Source: Bacteroidota bacterium (GTDB lineage: Bacteria; Bacteroidota; Bacteroidia; SXHM01). From it: 61,290 bases of DNA. Below the pieces are notes generated by a model. The model was not told the origin of the DNA and searched no databases. It was given only the letters and a program-made list of their open reading frames with translations. The position numbers and the translations under genes are program-made. Where the stretch lies: NCBI GenBank assembly GCA_947478465.1, contig CANJWH010000013.1, positions 1-61,290 of the forward strand, in the 5' to 3' direction. Shown here piece after piece: positions 43,301 through 52,085 of this stretch; position 1 is the stretch's first letter; each line of letters opens with the position of its first letter.

Positions 43301-43813
43301 GCCAATCATACCATACTCATCTCCAAAATTCTGGCAACTTTGTTTAGGACCAAATCCTGACCCGCCATTAGTTCCATTAGTTCCTGCACCAGTTCCGTTT
43401 CCTGGTGTGCCCTGTGTTCCGCCACTTACGGTTACTGTATAGCAGTTGTCTTTGTCATCGCAGTTTGCAAGATAAGTTGTGTTGGTTCCCGTAGTAGCTC
43501 CCGATCCACCATTTCCCCCAGTAAATCCTGCTAAATCTGCATTAATCGTTCCCTGAATATTTATAGAAGCTGCATTTATAATTAACTCACCGCAACCATT
43601 AGTTGAATAAGGTGTTACGGTAAGTGTTACACCAGCATCAACCTGAAATAAACCGGTAATATTCCATATTCCGCTAAGTTGTTGGTCTGACGAAATAATT
43701 AAATCGCCAACAACTGGAATAGTTCCACACTGGCTGTAACTTTTATTTGCATAGAAAGTAAGAGTTGCAATTATAAAAAGCGCGGAAAATTTTCGGGTAA
43801 TTAGGTTGTTCAT
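40316..43813 (-). CDS. Giant secreted adhesin with glycine-rich region, SprB repeats and T9SS type B signal
   Basis: The ATG at 43813 starts a signal peptide ending near SYSQ; the frame stays open upstream but is not signal-like. The mature protein has a glycine-rich region (about residues 80-440 of the open frame) dense in GGxGG and GSGGGAG, then about nine SprB-type repeats of 75-80 residues with the core GGTPPYTYLWDDNNGQTT followed by ATGLxAGTYTVTVTDxNGC, one PKD domain (YEWFFGDGETSTD) and a type B gliding tail (FEVPNIFTPNGDGLNDMFNP). SprB is the mobile surface adhesin of Flavobacterium gliding. This protein could serve adhesion or motility, though no gld genes are in the window. The repeats are visible in DNA between about 41070 and 42450. 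Confidence 0.88.
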   Translation of the reverse strand: MNNLITRKFSALFIIATLTFYANKSYSQCGTIPVVGDLIISSDQQLSGIWNITGLFQVDAGVTLTVTPYSTNGCGELIINAASINIQGTINADLAGFTGGNGGSGATTGTNTTYLANCDDKDNCYTVTVSGGTQGTPGNGTGAGTNGTNGGSGFGPKQSCQNFGDEYGMIGSGGGAGAGGGGSYGANANAGGAGGAGTAAGSFTGMSISTCSSPTAGPAGSGGGAGAAYGTTTGNDIDMGSGGAGASGGGKSFYDGANGNAGGTGGGKIVLNATGTLTVAGTISAQGSVGGSGGNGGSGGKTSRCCSDGCDGCDETTYSAGAGGGGGAGGGSGGGIYISATGDMTLTGTIRAEGGNGGLGGQGGAGASPCNYGGSFFCGSGNSGATNAGANGAMGGGGSGGRVKVFQNPCRNNVINANVLLSGGNGNGGAAATGSVHYGNLPGIVAPTGAAVASNVDCFGGNTGTATATANGGLPPYTYLWDDVNAQTTAFATGLVQGTYNVTIVDNNGCSATATATVTEPAVLKATASLVANLTCNGSGDGVADVTVTGGTPNYSYLWDDNNGQTTQSAIGLDAGFYTVTVTDINGCISTDTVTVIQPDAISASSVVDNQVSCNAGADGQATVTVTGGTPGYQYLWDNSQTDATATGLPAGSFTCAITDNAGCTSSVSVDITEPTAVAGTATEIVSILCNGGGTASALANGSGGTPGYTYQWNDNASTANDTVVNLPAGTYTVTITDNNQCTGTATVTIDEPTILTATVIVDSDVACNGGNNGQLTVTPVGGTAPYIYLWNDQLAQTGQTAAGLEAGLYAVTITDDNGCEVNVSNVQIAEPTALAVSLSSSTNITCNGDDNGQATINAAGGTPPYVYDWNDPSNQTLATATNLPPGTYDVTVTDDNGCTFNLSGITITEPEPLTAGIASFQNVNCNGGNDGQATGGAFGGTGPYAYFWSPSGSTDATITNLQAGEYILLVTDANGCTDSELAIINEPLNPLVANFTADPDTGLQPFVITFTNTSVGASSYEWFFGDGETSTDVNPTHTYVDSGSFTIVLVAYDSITGCTDTLSVTGGVYVIPTSIFEVPNIFTPNGDGLNDMFNPKSRNIVQFEGEIFNRWGEKVYGWTMPQGGWDGRTPSGNIVPAGTYFYTLKAVGVDNLNYEQKGSVTLVR

Positions 43814-43918
43814 ATATTTAATTTGATTAGAATGAATTCGGTTCAAAGCGTTCAAAAATAGTAAAATTTCGAGCCGCAAAAGATTATTCGGCTAATTCAC
43901 TTAGGTTTGTATATTATT

Positions 43919-45181
43919 ATGATATTAAAAAGATTTCTTCTCAGTTTAAATGCACTCCTAATAGTCTTTCAAATTAGGGCTCAGCAGGTAAATGAAAATT
44001 TTTCGGTGCAGGTTTTTGCAGATGACTTTTCAGTAGAAACTAATCAGTGGGATTATCTTACTACTTCAGAAAATCTTTTTGTGTTGGACAAAGGTGAATA
44101 TTTCATGCACCGCAGAAATGAAACCAAACCGTATGCATTGGTTACAAACTGGAAAAATGATTTAACAGTTTTTCAGGTAAAAGCTGCATTGAAACTTGGC
44201 CCTGCAACTTCGCCCGAACAAACAATCGGTATCATATTTTACATTCAGAGTGATGGAAAAGGAGCACTCGTTTTTGAAATAAATAAGGATAAGAAATTTC
44301 GCGTCAAACAATTGACCGGAGCATATTATAAATTTCTGACCGGTGAAGTTACAGACGCAGGTTGGGTAAAGTCTAAATTTATAGATATAACAGGAGCTTA
44401 CAATCTTCTGGAAGCAAAATCATCGGCTGGTGTAACTGATTTTTACATCAATGGAAATTATGTTTCATCTGCTACAGTTCAGGATTATGCACCTGGAGCC
44501 ATGGGGATTTTAATTGGACCTGATACCAAGGCAAAAGCAGATTATTTTCATGTTTATGCAACACGTGCTGTAAGCGATGATGTGAATGCCAATAGACAGT
44601 TTGGTGAATTAACACCATCAGAAAAAATTGAATTTCTTTTAGGTGAAAATGAAAAACTAAAACGTCAGATTGCTCAGGATAATGTAGAGTTAATAAAGCA
44701 ACAAGCTGACCTTAAAGTTTCAACTATGGAAGAACAGGTGAGAAAAATAGAATCGGAAAATGAACAGTTAACTATTGAAGTAAACAGTTTGCGTACCTAT
44801 AAAAATGATGTGATTAAAGACATGGATGAAGATGTTTTTCTTACACTTTCCAATTCAGTTAAAGAGCAGGTTGAGGTAAATAAAAAGCTCAATAAATTCA
44901 TTGAGGAAATTCGCGACTCCTTAACTGCTTCTAACAAAAGATATAGCGATTTAAAGATGAAACAGGTCAATGATTTAATTGAGCAACAGAAAAAAATACA
45001 GGCAAAAAAAGAAGCAATTCCCGCAACAAAAGAAGAACAGAAGTCAGAGACAGCAAAGGTCTCAGCTAAAAAAGAAGAAGCAATTAAAATCAGTGATCAA
45101 CCTAAAATGGCAAGCACCGATAAGAAAGTTGAAGCTAAACCTATGCCTGTTAAAACTAGAACAGCAATTAAAAAAGTATAA
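43919..45181 (+). CDS. Secreted protein with LamG-like N domain and long coiled coil, unknown function
   Basis: The ATG at 43919 is preferred over an in-frame TTG at 43907 because a TAGGTTTG promoter box ends at 43909. A signal peptide (to about IRAQ) is followed by a beta-rich domain of about 190 residues (FADDFSVETNQWDYL, YYKFLTGEV, GVTDFYINGNYV, GAMGILIGPDTKAKADYFHV) that resembles concanavalin/LamG-type domains. A long charged coiled coil spans about residues 225-345, and the tail is rich in Lys and Glu with low complexity. It could be a surface or periplasmic scaffolding protein. panB begins three bases after its stop, so the two may share a transcript, but no functional tie is evident. 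Confidence 0.7.
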   Translation: MILKRFLLSLNALLIVFQIRAQQVNENFSVQVFADDFSVETNQWDYLTTSENLFVLDKGEYFMHRRNETKPYALVTNWKNDLTVFQVKAALKLGPATSPEQTIGIIFYIQSDGKGALVFEINKDKKFRVKQLTGAYYKFLTGEVTDAGWVKSKFIDITGAYNLLEAKSSAGVTDFYINGNYVSSATVQDYAPGAMGILIGPDTKAKADYFHVYATRAVSDDVNANRQFGELTPSEKIEFLLGENEKLKRQIAQDNVELIKQQADLKVSTMEEQVRKIESENEQLTIEVNSLRTYKNDVIKDMDEDVFLTLSNSVKEQVEVNKKLNKFIEEIRDSLTASNKRYSDLKMKQVNDLIEQQKKIQAKKEAIPATKEEQKSETAKVSAKKEEAIKISDQPKMASTDKKVEAKPMPVKTRTAIKKV

Positions 45182-45184
45182 CTC

Positions 45185-46000
45185 ATGTCAGTTCACAAAG
45201 TAGTAAAAAAAATCACCACGCATATTTTGCAGGAGATGAAGTTGAAAGGAGAAAAAATCTCTATGCTTACCGCATATGATTTCTCTATGGCAAGAATTGT
45301 GGATGCAGCAGGCATTGATATAATTCTAGTTGGCGATTCAGCTTCAAATGTAATGGCAGGACATGAAACTACATTACCTATTACACTTGACCAAATGATA
45401 TATCATGCGGGTTCAGTAATACGGGCAACAAACAGAGCATTGGTGGTGGTGGATTTGCCCTTTGGTTCTTATCAGGGAAATTCAAAGGAGGCGTTAAATT
45501 CTTCAATCCGTATTATGAAAGAAGCAGAAGCGCATGCAGTAAAATTAGAGGGTGGGAGAGAAGTAAAAGAATCAATTGAGCGTATTTTATCTGCCGGTAT
45601 TCCGGTGATGGGTCACTTGGGTTTAACTCCCCAATCCATTTATAAATTCGGAACATACACCGTTAGGGCAAAAGAAGAAGTAGAAGCAAAACGGCTGATA
45701 GAAGATGCTCACATACTTCAGGAAGCAGGTTGTTTCGCAATTGTTCTGGAAAAAATTCCTTACAAACTTGCAGCACAGGTTGCTGCTGAATTAACTATTC
45801 CGATAATCGGAATAGGTGCAGGAAATGGAGTTGACGGACAAGTTCTGGTTCTACACGATATGCTTGGAATTAACAACGAATTCAGCCCGCGCTTTTTGCG
45901 CAGGTACGCCAATCTTTATGAAGTAATTACTTCTGCTGTTCAGAATTATGTAAAGGATGTGAAAGCGAAAGATTTCCCAAACGACAGTGAGCAATACTAA
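45185..46000 (+). CDS. panB: 3-methyl-2-oxobutanoate hydroxymethyltransferase
   Basis: The 271-residue protein has the PanB landmarks: [40 protein letters not shown] (metal-binding aspartate), [30 protein letters not shown] and [20 protein letters not shown]. It makes ketopantoate from alpha-ketoisovalerate with methylene-tetrahydrofolate, the first committed step of pantothenate and coenzyme A synthesis. Length is standard. It lies three bases after a coiled-coil protein gene and overlaps the following pseudouridine synthase gene by 14 bases. Confidence 0.95.
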   Translation: MSVHKVVKKITTHILQEMKLKGEKISMLTAYDFSMARIVDAAGIDIILVGDSASNVMAGHETTLPITLDQMIYHAGSVIRATNRALVVVDLPFGSYQGNSKEALNSSIRIMKEAEAHAVKLEGGREVKESIERILSAGIPVMGHLGLTPQSIYKFGTYTVRAKEEVEAKRLIEDAHILQEAGCFAIVLEKIPYKLAAQVAAELTIPIIGIGAGNGVDGQVLVLHDMLGINNEFSPRFLRRYANLYEVITSAVQNYVKDVKAKDFPNDSEQY

Positions 46001-46682
46001 TTCTCAAATCGAGATTCTTTACGAAGACAATCACATCATTGTCCTCAACAAAAAACCTTCACAAATTGTGCAAGGCGACAAGACGGGCGACAAGCCTCTT
46101 AGTGATTTTGTAAAAGATTACGTCAAAGAAAAATATAACAAACCGGGTGAAGTTTTTATTGGTGTACCACATCGCCTTGACAGACCTGTTAGTGGTGTTG
46201 TTTTATTTGCACGAACATCAAAAGCTTTAGTGCGTTTGAATGAAATGTTGCGCGATAAAACAATAAAAAAAACATATTGGGCCGTTGTTAAAAATAAGCC
46301 TGCAAAAGAAAGTGCAACACTTATTCATTACCTGAAAAAGAACGAGCAGAAAAATATGTCCAAGGCATATGAAAAGGAAATTCCGGATTCGTTGCGCGCA
46401 GAGTTGGATTATAAAATTCTTCTTTCTTCAGATCAATATCATTTGCTGGAAATAAATCTTAAAACAGGCCGTCATCATCAGATACGCTCACAACTAGCAG
46501 CCATCGGTTGCCCCATAAAAGGTGATTTAAAATATGGCTTTCCGCGCTGTAATGAGAATGCAAGTATTCATCTTCATTCGCGCAAAGCGGAATTCATTCA
46601 TCCTGTTTCAAAAGTTGAAATTGTGATTATTGCGTCACCGCCAAAAGATGTTTTGTGGGATTGGTTTTTGCAAAGAGTTTAA
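45987..46682 (+). CDS. RluA-family RNA pseudouridine synthase
   Basis: The catalytic motif [21 protein letters not shown] contains the aspartate that attacks the target uridine; [15 protein letters not shown] and [20 protein letters not shown] are further family blocks. At 231 residues with no S4 domain it is a short single-domain member. Such enzymes modify rRNA or tRNA; the target position cannot be inferred. The start is a GTG at 45987 lying inside the end of panB (14-base overlap), implying translational coupling. Confidence 0.88.
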   Translation: MSNTNSQIEILYEDNHIIVLNKKPSQIVQGDKTGDKPLSDFVKDYVKEKYNKPGEVFIGVPHRLDRPVSGVVLFARTSKALVRLNEMLRDKTIKKTYWAVVKNKPAKESATLIHYLKKNEQKNMSKAYEKEIPDSLRAELDYKILLSSDQYHLLEINLKTGRHHQIRSQLAAIGCPIKGDLKYGFPRCNENASIHLHSRKAEFIHPVSKVEIVIIASPPKDVLWDWFLQRV

Positions 46683-46687
46683 AAGAT

Positions 46688-46716
46688 TTGCAGTTTATTA
46701 AATATTCCTATTTTTG
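46688..46716 (+). promoter_or_regulatory. Promoter for metK
   Basis: TTG (46688-46690), an 18-base spacer and TATTTTTG (46709-46716) match the Bacteroidota promoter. The predicted start of transcription falls just before the SAM-II aptamer. Confidence 0.75.
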
Positions 46717-46721
46717 CCCCG

Positions 46722-46770
46722 CTTTGTGGAACGATTTGATTGCTTGCAACCACGTAAAAAAATGCTAAAA
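46722..46770 (+). promoter_or_regulatory. SAM-II riboswitch aptamer upstream of metK
   Basis: The segment carries the conserved SAM-II blocks in order: GTGG, GATTTG, GCTTGCAACCACGT, an A run and GCTAAA. GTGG (46725-46728) pairs with CCAC (46749-46752) as stem P1, and the A-rich GCTAAA part would form the pseudoknot with the loop. SAM-II binds S-adenosylmethionine and usually blocks translation; here it precedes the enzyme that makes SAM, so feedback control is expected. About 87 bases separate it from the metK ATG, so the expression platform is not obvious; a small GC hairpin lies near 46783-46796. Confidence 0.88.
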
Positions 46771-46857
46771 CCATTTCTTTTACAGGCTTTCCTGCCTCAG
46801 ATTTCCCTACAAGGTTTAAACTTTAGACATTAAACTTTTAAACATTAAACTAAAAAA

Positions 46858-48111
46858 ATGGCTTATTTATTTACATCAGAATCAGTATCGGAAGGACATC
46901 CCGATAAAGTTGCAGACCAGATTTCAGACGCATTAATTGACAATTTTCTTGCCTTCGACCCGCAATCAAAAGTTGCCTGCGAAACATTAGTAACAACAGG
47001 TCAGGTTGTTCTTGCCGGTGAGGTAAAATCAAAAGCATACTTAGATGTTCAAACTATTGCACGCGATGTAATCAAGAAAATTGGTTACACAAAAAGTGAG
47101 TATATGTTTGAAGCAAATTCATGTGGTGTGCTTTCTGCTATTCATGAACAATCATCAGATATTAATCAAGGCGTTGAACGTAAAAAGAAAGAAGAGCAAG
47201 GTGCAGGCGACCAGGGAATGATGTTCGGTTATGCAACCAAAGAAACTGATAACTACATGCCGTTGGCTCTTGATTTGGCTCACGGAATTTTGTTAGAACT
47301 TGCTGCGTTGCGCAGAGAAAATAAAGAGATAAAATATTTGCGTCCGGATGCAAAATCGCAGGTGACATTAGAATACAACGACAACAATGTTCCTGTTCGT
47401 ATTGATGCAATTGTTGTTTCTACACAACACGATGATTTTGATGCTGAAGCAAAGATGCTAGCTAAAATCAAAAAGGATATGATTGAGATTTTAATCCCAC
47501 GTGTTAAAAAGAAATATCCTAAATACGCTCATCTTTTCAATAACAAAATTGCCTACCACATTAACCCAACAGGCAAGTTTGTAATAGGTGGGCCGCATGG
47601 AGATACAGGTTTAACAGGTCGTAAAATAATTGTTGATACTTATGGAGGAAAAGGTGCTCACGGTGGTGGTGCATTCTCTGGAAAAGATCCTTCAAAAGTT
47701 GACCGTTCTGCAGCTTATGCAACCCGTCACATTGCTAAAAATCTAGTGGCGGCAGGTGTTGCCGATGAAGTTTTGGTGCAGGTTTCTTATGCAATAGGTG
47801 TTGCTAAACCAATGGGTATTTATATCAATACCTATGGAACTTCTAAGCTTAAATTAAGTGATGGCGAAATAGCTAAAAAAGTGGAAGCCATTTTTGATAT
47901 GCGTCCGTATTTTATTGAAACACGTTTCAAACTGCGCACTCCTATTTACAGCGAAACAGCTGCTTATGGACACATGGGGCGCAAAAACGAAACCGTTACT
48001 AAAACGTTTAAAGCTCCCGATGGTAAAACCAAAACAATGAAAGTGGAATTGTTTACCTGGGAAAAATTAGACTACGTTGCTAAAGTGAAAAAAGCGTTTG
48101 GTTTGAAATAA
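46858..48111 (+). CDS. metK: S-adenosylmethionine synthetase
   Basis: All family signatures are present: [20 protein letters not shown] (ATP-binding histidine), [32 protein letters not shown] and [19 protein letters not shown]. The enzyme condenses ATP and methionine to SAM, the methyl donor for the several methyltransferases in this window (rlmB, rlmD and the class I enzyme at 53489). It is preceded by its own promoter and a SAM-II riboswitch and followed by a terminator, so it is a single-gene unit. Length (417) is normal. Confidence 0.97.
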   Translation: MAYLFTSESVSEGHPDKVADQISDALIDNFLAFDPQSKVACETLVTTGQVVLAGEVKSKAYLDVQTIARDVIKKIGYTKSEYMFEANSCGVLSAIHEQSSDINQGVERKKKEEQGAGDQGMMFGYATKETDNYMPLALDLAHGILLELAALRRENKEIKYLRPDAKSQVTLEYNDNNVPVRIDAIVVSTQHDDFDAEAKMLAKIKKDMIEILIPRVKKKYPKYAHLFNNKIAYHINPTGKFVIGGPHGDTGLTGRKIIVDTYGGKGAHGGGAFSGKDPSKVDRSAAYATRHIAKNLVAAGVADEVLVQVSYAIGVAKPMGIYINTYGTSKLKLSDGEIAKKVEAIFDMRPYFIETRFKLRTPIYSETAAYGHMGRKNETVTKTFKAPDGKTKTMKVELFTWEKLDYVAKVKKAFGLK

Positions 48112-48134
48112 CTCAGTATTGAATTAAGAAACAG

Positions 48135-48171
48135 AATCCCGGATGAAACCTTTTGTCCGGGATTTTTTTTT
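48135..48171 (+). terminator. Intrinsic terminator after metK
   Basis: Nine-base arms (AATCCCGGA and its complement) with a 12-base loop and an eight-T tail start 24 bases after the metK stop. Confidence 0.9.
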
Positions 48172-48197
48172 AACTAACAAAATAAAACCTATTAATC

Positions 48198-48740
48198 ATG
48201 GAAGACAGAATTGTATCAGTTGGAACTAAAGTTAAACATCCACAGTTCGGAATTGGCAAAGTAGAGCACGTTGCAGAATATCATTACGTAATTAATTTCG
48301 ATTCGCGTGGTATAGTTGATGTTTCAAAAAAATTCGCAGGACTGGAAGTCTTAGGCCCTAAGAATGTTGAATATGAAACGGATCTTGATTCAGATGAAAT
48401 TGAAAAAGCAGTAGAACGCATTCTCCGCAAATGGAATGGAATAGGAGAGGTGGTTCCCCTTGGCGACCGCTGGAGCGGTGGCACACTCTTATTACAACCT
48501 GCCGACCCTTCTCAAAAGCCCAAAGAAATTCCAATTGAAACTTTCTTTCACAAAATTGTAATGCTGCGCGACCGTATGCGAGTTCTGGAACAAAACATAA
48601 ACAGCAACGAAAAACTTTCTGATGAGGATAAAGTAAATCTTCAGCAATACATCACCCGTATTTACGGAAGTCTTACTACGTTTAATGTTCTCTTTAAAAA
48701 TAAAGAACAGCAGTTTGTTGGTGAAAAAGGGAAAGAGTAG
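48198..48740 (+). CDS. Conserved protein with a KOW/Tudor-like N-terminal barrel, unknown function
   Basis: I do not recognise a named family. The first 50 residues (VGTKVKHPQFGIGKVEHVAEYHYVINFD) have the pattern of a small SH3/Tudor-like barrel seen in CarD, UvrD C termini and similar nucleic-acid proteins. The rest (about 60-180) is helical and charged with no catalytic motif. There is no signal peptide, so it is cytoplasmic. Its stop codon directly abuts the stop of the convergent der gene, with no space for a terminator. A nucleic-acid-binding or polymerase-associated role is a guess from the N-terminal fold only. Confidence 0.7.
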   Translation: MEDRIVSVGTKVKHPQFGIGKVEHVAEYHYVINFDSRGIVDVSKKFAGLEVLGPKNVEYETDLDSDEIEKAVERILRKWNGIGEVVPLGDRWSGGTLLLQPADPSQKPKEIPIETFFHKIVMLRDRMRVLEQNINSNEKLSDEDKVNLQQYITRIYGSLTTFNVLFKNKEQQFVGEKGKE

Positions 48741-50048
48741 CTAAACTTTCTTCCTAAAAAAAATCTGTATCGGAACGCCCGTAAAATTAAAGTGTTCCCG
48801 CATTCTATTCTCTATAAAACGCGAATACGATTCAGGAATATACTGCGGTAGATTAGAATAGAAAGCAAAAGTAGGAGCGTGTGTAGGCAACTGCTGAGCA
48901 AACTTAATCTTCACACTTTTTCCTTTGGTTGATGGAGGCGGATAGTGTTCAATAACCGGAATAATATATTCGTTCAATACACGTGTTGGAATTTTCTTCG
49001 TACGGTTTTCATAAACCTCAATAGCAGTTTCCACAGCTTTCATAATCCGTTGTTTGTTCAGTGCAGAAATAAAAAGTATCGGAACATCTTTGAAAGGTGC
49101 CAATTTCGCGCGTATTTCATCTTCCACCTTTTTCATGGTCGAAGTGTCTTTCTCTACTAAGTCCCATTTATTTACCAGAATTACAATTCCTCGGTGGTTC
49201 TTTTGTGCAAGACCAAAAATATTCATGTCCTGCGCCTCAAAACCAAGTTTTGCATCCAGCATCAGTAAACATACATCGCAATTTTCAATGGCTCGCACCG
49301 AGCGCATTACTGAATAATATTCCAGCCCTTCTTCCACCTTCCCTTTCTTGCGGATACCGGCCGTGTCCACCAAAATAAAATCTTTCCCGTAAGCTTTGTA
49401 ATGACTGTGAATGGCATCGCGAGTAGTACCTGCAATATCAGTAACAATATTCCGTTCAACCCCAAGCAGCGCATTTGTCAGCGATGATTTTCCAACATTT
49501 GGTCTTCCTACAATTGCAAATTTCGGAAGTTCATTCTCTTCTCTTTCCGGCTCAACTTCCATAACTTTTGTCATGTCGTCAAGCAATTCGCCAGTACCGC
49601 TTCCGTTGATGGAAGAAATATTGTAAATCTCACCTAATCCTAATGAATAAAATTCAGTAGCGTCATTTTGTAAAGCGTGATTATCTACTTTATTTACTAC
49701 AAGAAATACTTTTTTGCTTGTTTTTCTCAGAAGACTTGCCACCCGCTGGTCATCATCCATTATGCCGTTTTTTACATCCACCACAAACAGAATTATACTG
49801 GCTTCTTCCAGCGCAACGTTTACCTGTTTGCGTATTTCGCCTTCAAAAACATCGTCTGAACCGATAACGTAACCGCCAGTATCAATTACTGAAAATTTCT
49901 TTCCGTTCCATTCACCTTTTCCATAGGTACGGTCGCGTGTAACTCCTGCCGTTTCATCCACAATTGCGTTGCGGCTATCCGTCAATCGGTTAAAAAGCGT
50001 TGACTTACCTACATTTGGTCTTCCTACTATAGCTACTAAATTTCCCAT
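48741..50048 (-). CDS. der: Ribosome-assembly GTPase Der (EngA)
   Basis: Two tandem GTPase domains are visible: [15 protein letters not shown] with DTGGY and NKVD, then [17 protein letters not shown] with [10 protein letters not shown] and NKWD, followed by the KH-like C-terminal domain ([10 protein letters not shown] to the end). Der assists 50S ribosome maturation and is essential in many bacteria. Length (435) is typical. A near-consensus promoter box (TATCTTCG on the minus strand) lies just before it. Confidence 0.96.
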   Translation of the reverse strand: MGNLVAIVGRPNVGKSTLFNRLTDSRNAIVDETAGVTRDRTYGKGEWNGKKFSVIDTGGYVIGSDDVFEGEIRKQVNVALEEASIILFVVDVKNGIMDDDQRVASLLRKTSKKVFLVVNKVDNHALQNDATEFYSLGLGEIYNISSINGSGTGELLDDMTKVMEVEPEREENELPKFAIVGRPNVGKSSLTNALLGVERNIVTDIAGTTRDAIHSHYKAYGKDFILVDTAGIRKKGKVEEGLEYYSVMRSVRAIENCDVCLLMLDAKLGFEAQDMNIFGLAQKNHRGIVILVNKWDLVEKDTSTMKKVEDEIRAKLAPFKDVPILFISALNKQRIMKAVETAIEVYENRTKKIPTRVLNEYIIPVIEHYPPPSTKGKSVKIKFAQQLPTHAPTFAFYSNLPQYIPESYSRFIENRMREHFNFTGVPIQIFFRKKV

Positions 50049-50100
50049 CTTTTTTTAATCGAGCGCGAAGATAGTCTATTTAAGCCTTGTTTTCGCGGGA

Positions 50101-50122
50101 TGTCATTCTGAGCGAAGTCGAA
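50101..50122. repeat. Fragment of a dispersed intergenic repeat
   Basis: TGTCATTCTGAGCGAAGTCG, followed by AA, between era and der resembles a short repeat seen between genes in many Bacteroidota genomes. Only one copy is present here, so this rests on recollection. Confidence 0.4.
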
Positions 50123-50175
50123 ACATATTAATTATAGCTTGTTATTTGCCTTTCTACAGCCACAGCCAACTATTT

Positions 50176-51066
50176 TCACTCCAGATATCCATGGGTTTTC
50201 AGATAATTCTCATCGTTGCGCCAGTCCTTTTTCACTTTAACAGTTGTTTCAAGAAAAATCTTCTTCCCGAAAAACTTCTCCATATCCTTTCGTGCTGCCA
50301 TTCCCATTCCTTTTATTGATTTTCCTCCCTGACCAATTAAAATCATCTTTTGGCTTTCGCGTTCCACATAAATTACAGCAGTAATTCTGATAATAGTTGG
50401 TTCATCTTTGAAACTCTCAATATGAACATCTACTGAATAGGGGATTTCCTTTTCATAATATCTCAATATCTTCTCACGAATAATCTCAGCTGCTATAAAG
50501 CGTTCCGACTTATCTGTCAATTGATCTTCTGGAAAAAATGCAGGTCCTTCAGGCAATAATTCTTTTATTCTTTTCAGTAAATAATCTGTATTGAATTTTT
50601 CAGAAGCCGAAACAGGAATTATTTCCGCTTTCGGAAGTTTTTGTTTCCAGAAATCTGCTTTTGCTTCAAGCTTCACGTTATCGAGCAAGTCAATTTTATT
50701 GATAACAACGATAACCGGTATCTCCATTTTTTCCAGGCGTGAAAATGTATCAGCAAATTTCTCGTCCCGGCTTTCATCTTCATCTCCCGGACTTACATAA
50801 ACAATTACATCGGCATCTTTAAATGAAGTATCAACAAATTGCATCATTCCTTCGTGCATCTTGTAGTGCGGGGCAATAATTCCGGGAGTATCAGAAAATA
50901 CTACCTGATAATCTTTATCACTTATAATACCCATAATACGGTGGCGGGTGGTTTGTGCCTTCGCTGTTATTATTGAAATCTTTTCACCAACCAAAGCATT
51001 AGTCAATGTGGATTTACCTGCATTTGGCTTCCCTATAATGTTTACAAATCCAGTTTTATGTGTCAT
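50176..51066 (-). CDS. era: Ribosome-assembly GTPase Era
   Basis: The GTPase domain has IIGKPNAGKSTLTNALVG, SIITAKAQTTRHRI (effector loop), FSDTPGI and VINKIDLLD; the C-terminal KH domain includes RESQKMILIGQGGKSIKGMG. Era binds the 3' end of 16S rRNA and is needed for 30S assembly. At 296 residues it is full length. It is followed on the same strand by der, 127 bases away, so two ribosome-maturation GTPases are neighbours. The start region faces the initiator tRNA gene. Confidence 0.96.
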   Translation of the reverse strand: MTHKTGFVNIIGKPNAGKSTLTNALVGEKISIITAKAQTTRHRIMGIISDKDYQVVFSDTPGIIAPHYKMHEGMMQFVDTSFKDADVIVYVSPGDEDESRDEKFADTFSRLEKMEIPVIVVINKIDLLDNVKLEAKADFWKQKLPKAEIIPVSASEKFNTDYLLKRIKELLPEGPAFFPEDQLTDKSERFIAAEIIREKILRYYEKEIPYSVDVHIESFKDEPTIIRITAVIYVERESQKMILIGQGGKSIKGMGMAARKDMEKFFGKKIFLETTVKVKKDWRNDENYLKTHGYLE

Positions 51067-51080
51067 TTATATTTTTTTTA

Positions 51081-51110
51081 TTGTGCTAAAGGAACAAAAT
51101 TATATCTTTG
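51081..51110 (+). promoter_or_regulatory. Promoter of the initiator tRNA gene
   Basis: TTG (51081-51083), a 19-base spacer and TATCTTTG (51103-51110) give a textbook Bacteroidota promoter. The tRNA begins about 67 bases further on. Confidence 0.85.
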
Positions 51111-51176
51111 CACCCCGTTTCAAAACCAAACAACCAATTCTGCTGGAGTTAATCCGCAGAAATTTTGAAGATATAT

Positions 51177-51249
51177 TGCGGGGTGGAGCAGTTGGTAGCT
51201 CGTCGGGCTCATAACCCGAAGGCCGTAGGTTCGAGTCCTGCCCCCGCTA
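51177..51249 (+). tRNA. Initiator tRNA-fMet (CAT)
   Basis: The cloverleaf folds completely: acceptor GCGGGG with CCCCGC, D arm GAGC/GCTC, anticodon arm TCGGG-CTCATAA-CCCGA, T arm GTAGG-TTCGAGT-CCTGC. The anticodon is CAT. The three G-C pairs (GGG/CCC) in the anticodon stem and the unpaired first position (T1 against T72) are the hallmarks of initiator tRNA rather than elongator Met or Ile-CAU. CCA is not encoded. A promoter lies upstream and a terminator 6 bases downstream, so it is a single-gene unit. Confidence 0.95.
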
Positions 51250-51254
51250 CTAAG

Positions 51255-51290
51255 AAAACCCGTTCATTCTGAACGGGTTTTTCTTTTTTA
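51255..51290 (+). terminator. Intrinsic terminator after the initiator tRNA
   Basis: Perfect 12-base arms (AAAACCCGTTCA and its complement) with a TTC loop are followed by a long T-rich tail. Confidence 0.92.
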
Positions 51291-51316
51291 GTTCTGATTG
51301 AAATAGACAAATCAGT

Positions 51317-51970
51317 TTACATTTTCTTTCCACCTCTGTTGCGATTGTTATTATTACGGTGGCGATTGTTACGATTGCGGTTTTTGTTTTTATTGTTGCT
51401 ATGTTGCTGCTGACGGACAACAGGTAAATCGCTTACCTGAACCAGTTTAGTGTTTGGATCTAGTTGTAGCTGATCCTTTGAAAGTTCTTTTAATTGCTGG
51501 AAAATCACATCATCAGTAACAGAGTCTCTATTCCACATCAGGTAAGATTTCTTCATGGAATTGGCAATCATTTCTGTTAACACATTTTTCTCATCGCCTT
51601 CTTCAAACTCAACGGCTTTCTGAATAATTTTCTCAAGAATTCTTCCGTAGTGGCGGTATTTAATTTTATTATCAGGGTAGCTTACCTTGTCTGGTTTGGT
51701 TTGAAAAGTTGCTGCGTTAGGAATAGGGTATGGCGAATCAACATCTAATTTAAAATCAGCAATAATAAACAAGTGGTCCCAGAGTTTGTGTTTAAAGTCT
51801 GTTACATCGCGCAGATGAGGATTTAGTTGACCCATTACAGAAATAATAGCTCTTGCAACGCGGTTACGCTCTTCACGGTCTTTTACGGAAATTGCAAACT
51901 CTATCATACGTTGAACATTTCTCCCGTATTCGGGAATAGCCATCTTTGCTCGCTCGGTGTTGTATTCCAT
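51317..51970 (-). CDS. DUF4290-domain protein with basic Asn/Arg-rich tail
   Basis: The first 170 residues match the Bacteroidota-specific DUF4290 family (MEYNTERAKMAIPEYGRNVQ, GQLNPHLRDVTDFKHKLWDH, KIKYRHYGRILE). The tail from about residue 185 is almost only Asn, Arg, Lys and His (KNRNRNNRHRNNNNRNRGG), which would be disordered and strongly basic and could bind RNA or DNA. No function is established for the family. The protein is cytoplasmic. The ahcY terminator separates it from the upstream gene. Confidence 0.88.
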   Translation of the reverse strand: MEYNTERAKMAIPEYGRNVQRMIEFAISVKDREERNRVARAIISVMGQLNPHLRDVTDFKHKLWDHLFIIADFKLDVDSPYPIPNAATFQTKPDKVSYPDNKIKYRHYGRILEKIIQKAVEFEEGDEKNVLTEMIANSMKKSYLMWNRDSVTDDVIFQQLKELSKDQLQLDPNTKLVQVSDLPVVRQQQHSNNKNKNRNRNNRHRNNNNRNRGGKKM

Positions 51971-52041
51971 TTATAAAGTTTAGGATTTGAAATTTTAGAG
52001 TTAAGAACTTAACTGTCTAAAATGTTTGAACAAATATAAAA

Positions 52042-52070
52042 AGAAAAGTCCTGCAGGGCAGGACTTTTCT
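52042..52070 (-). terminator. Intrinsic terminator after ahcY
   Basis: Perfect 13-base arms (AGAAAAGTCCTGC and its complement) with a 3-base loop lie 16 bases beyond the ahcY stop, flanked by A and T runs. Confidence 0.88.
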
Positions 52071-52085
52071 TTTTATAATCAATTA

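Noticed and set aside
43811-43879. 22-residue upstream extension of the large adhesin
   Set aside because: The added residues are not part of a signal peptide; the ATG at 43813 gives a normal signal sequence.
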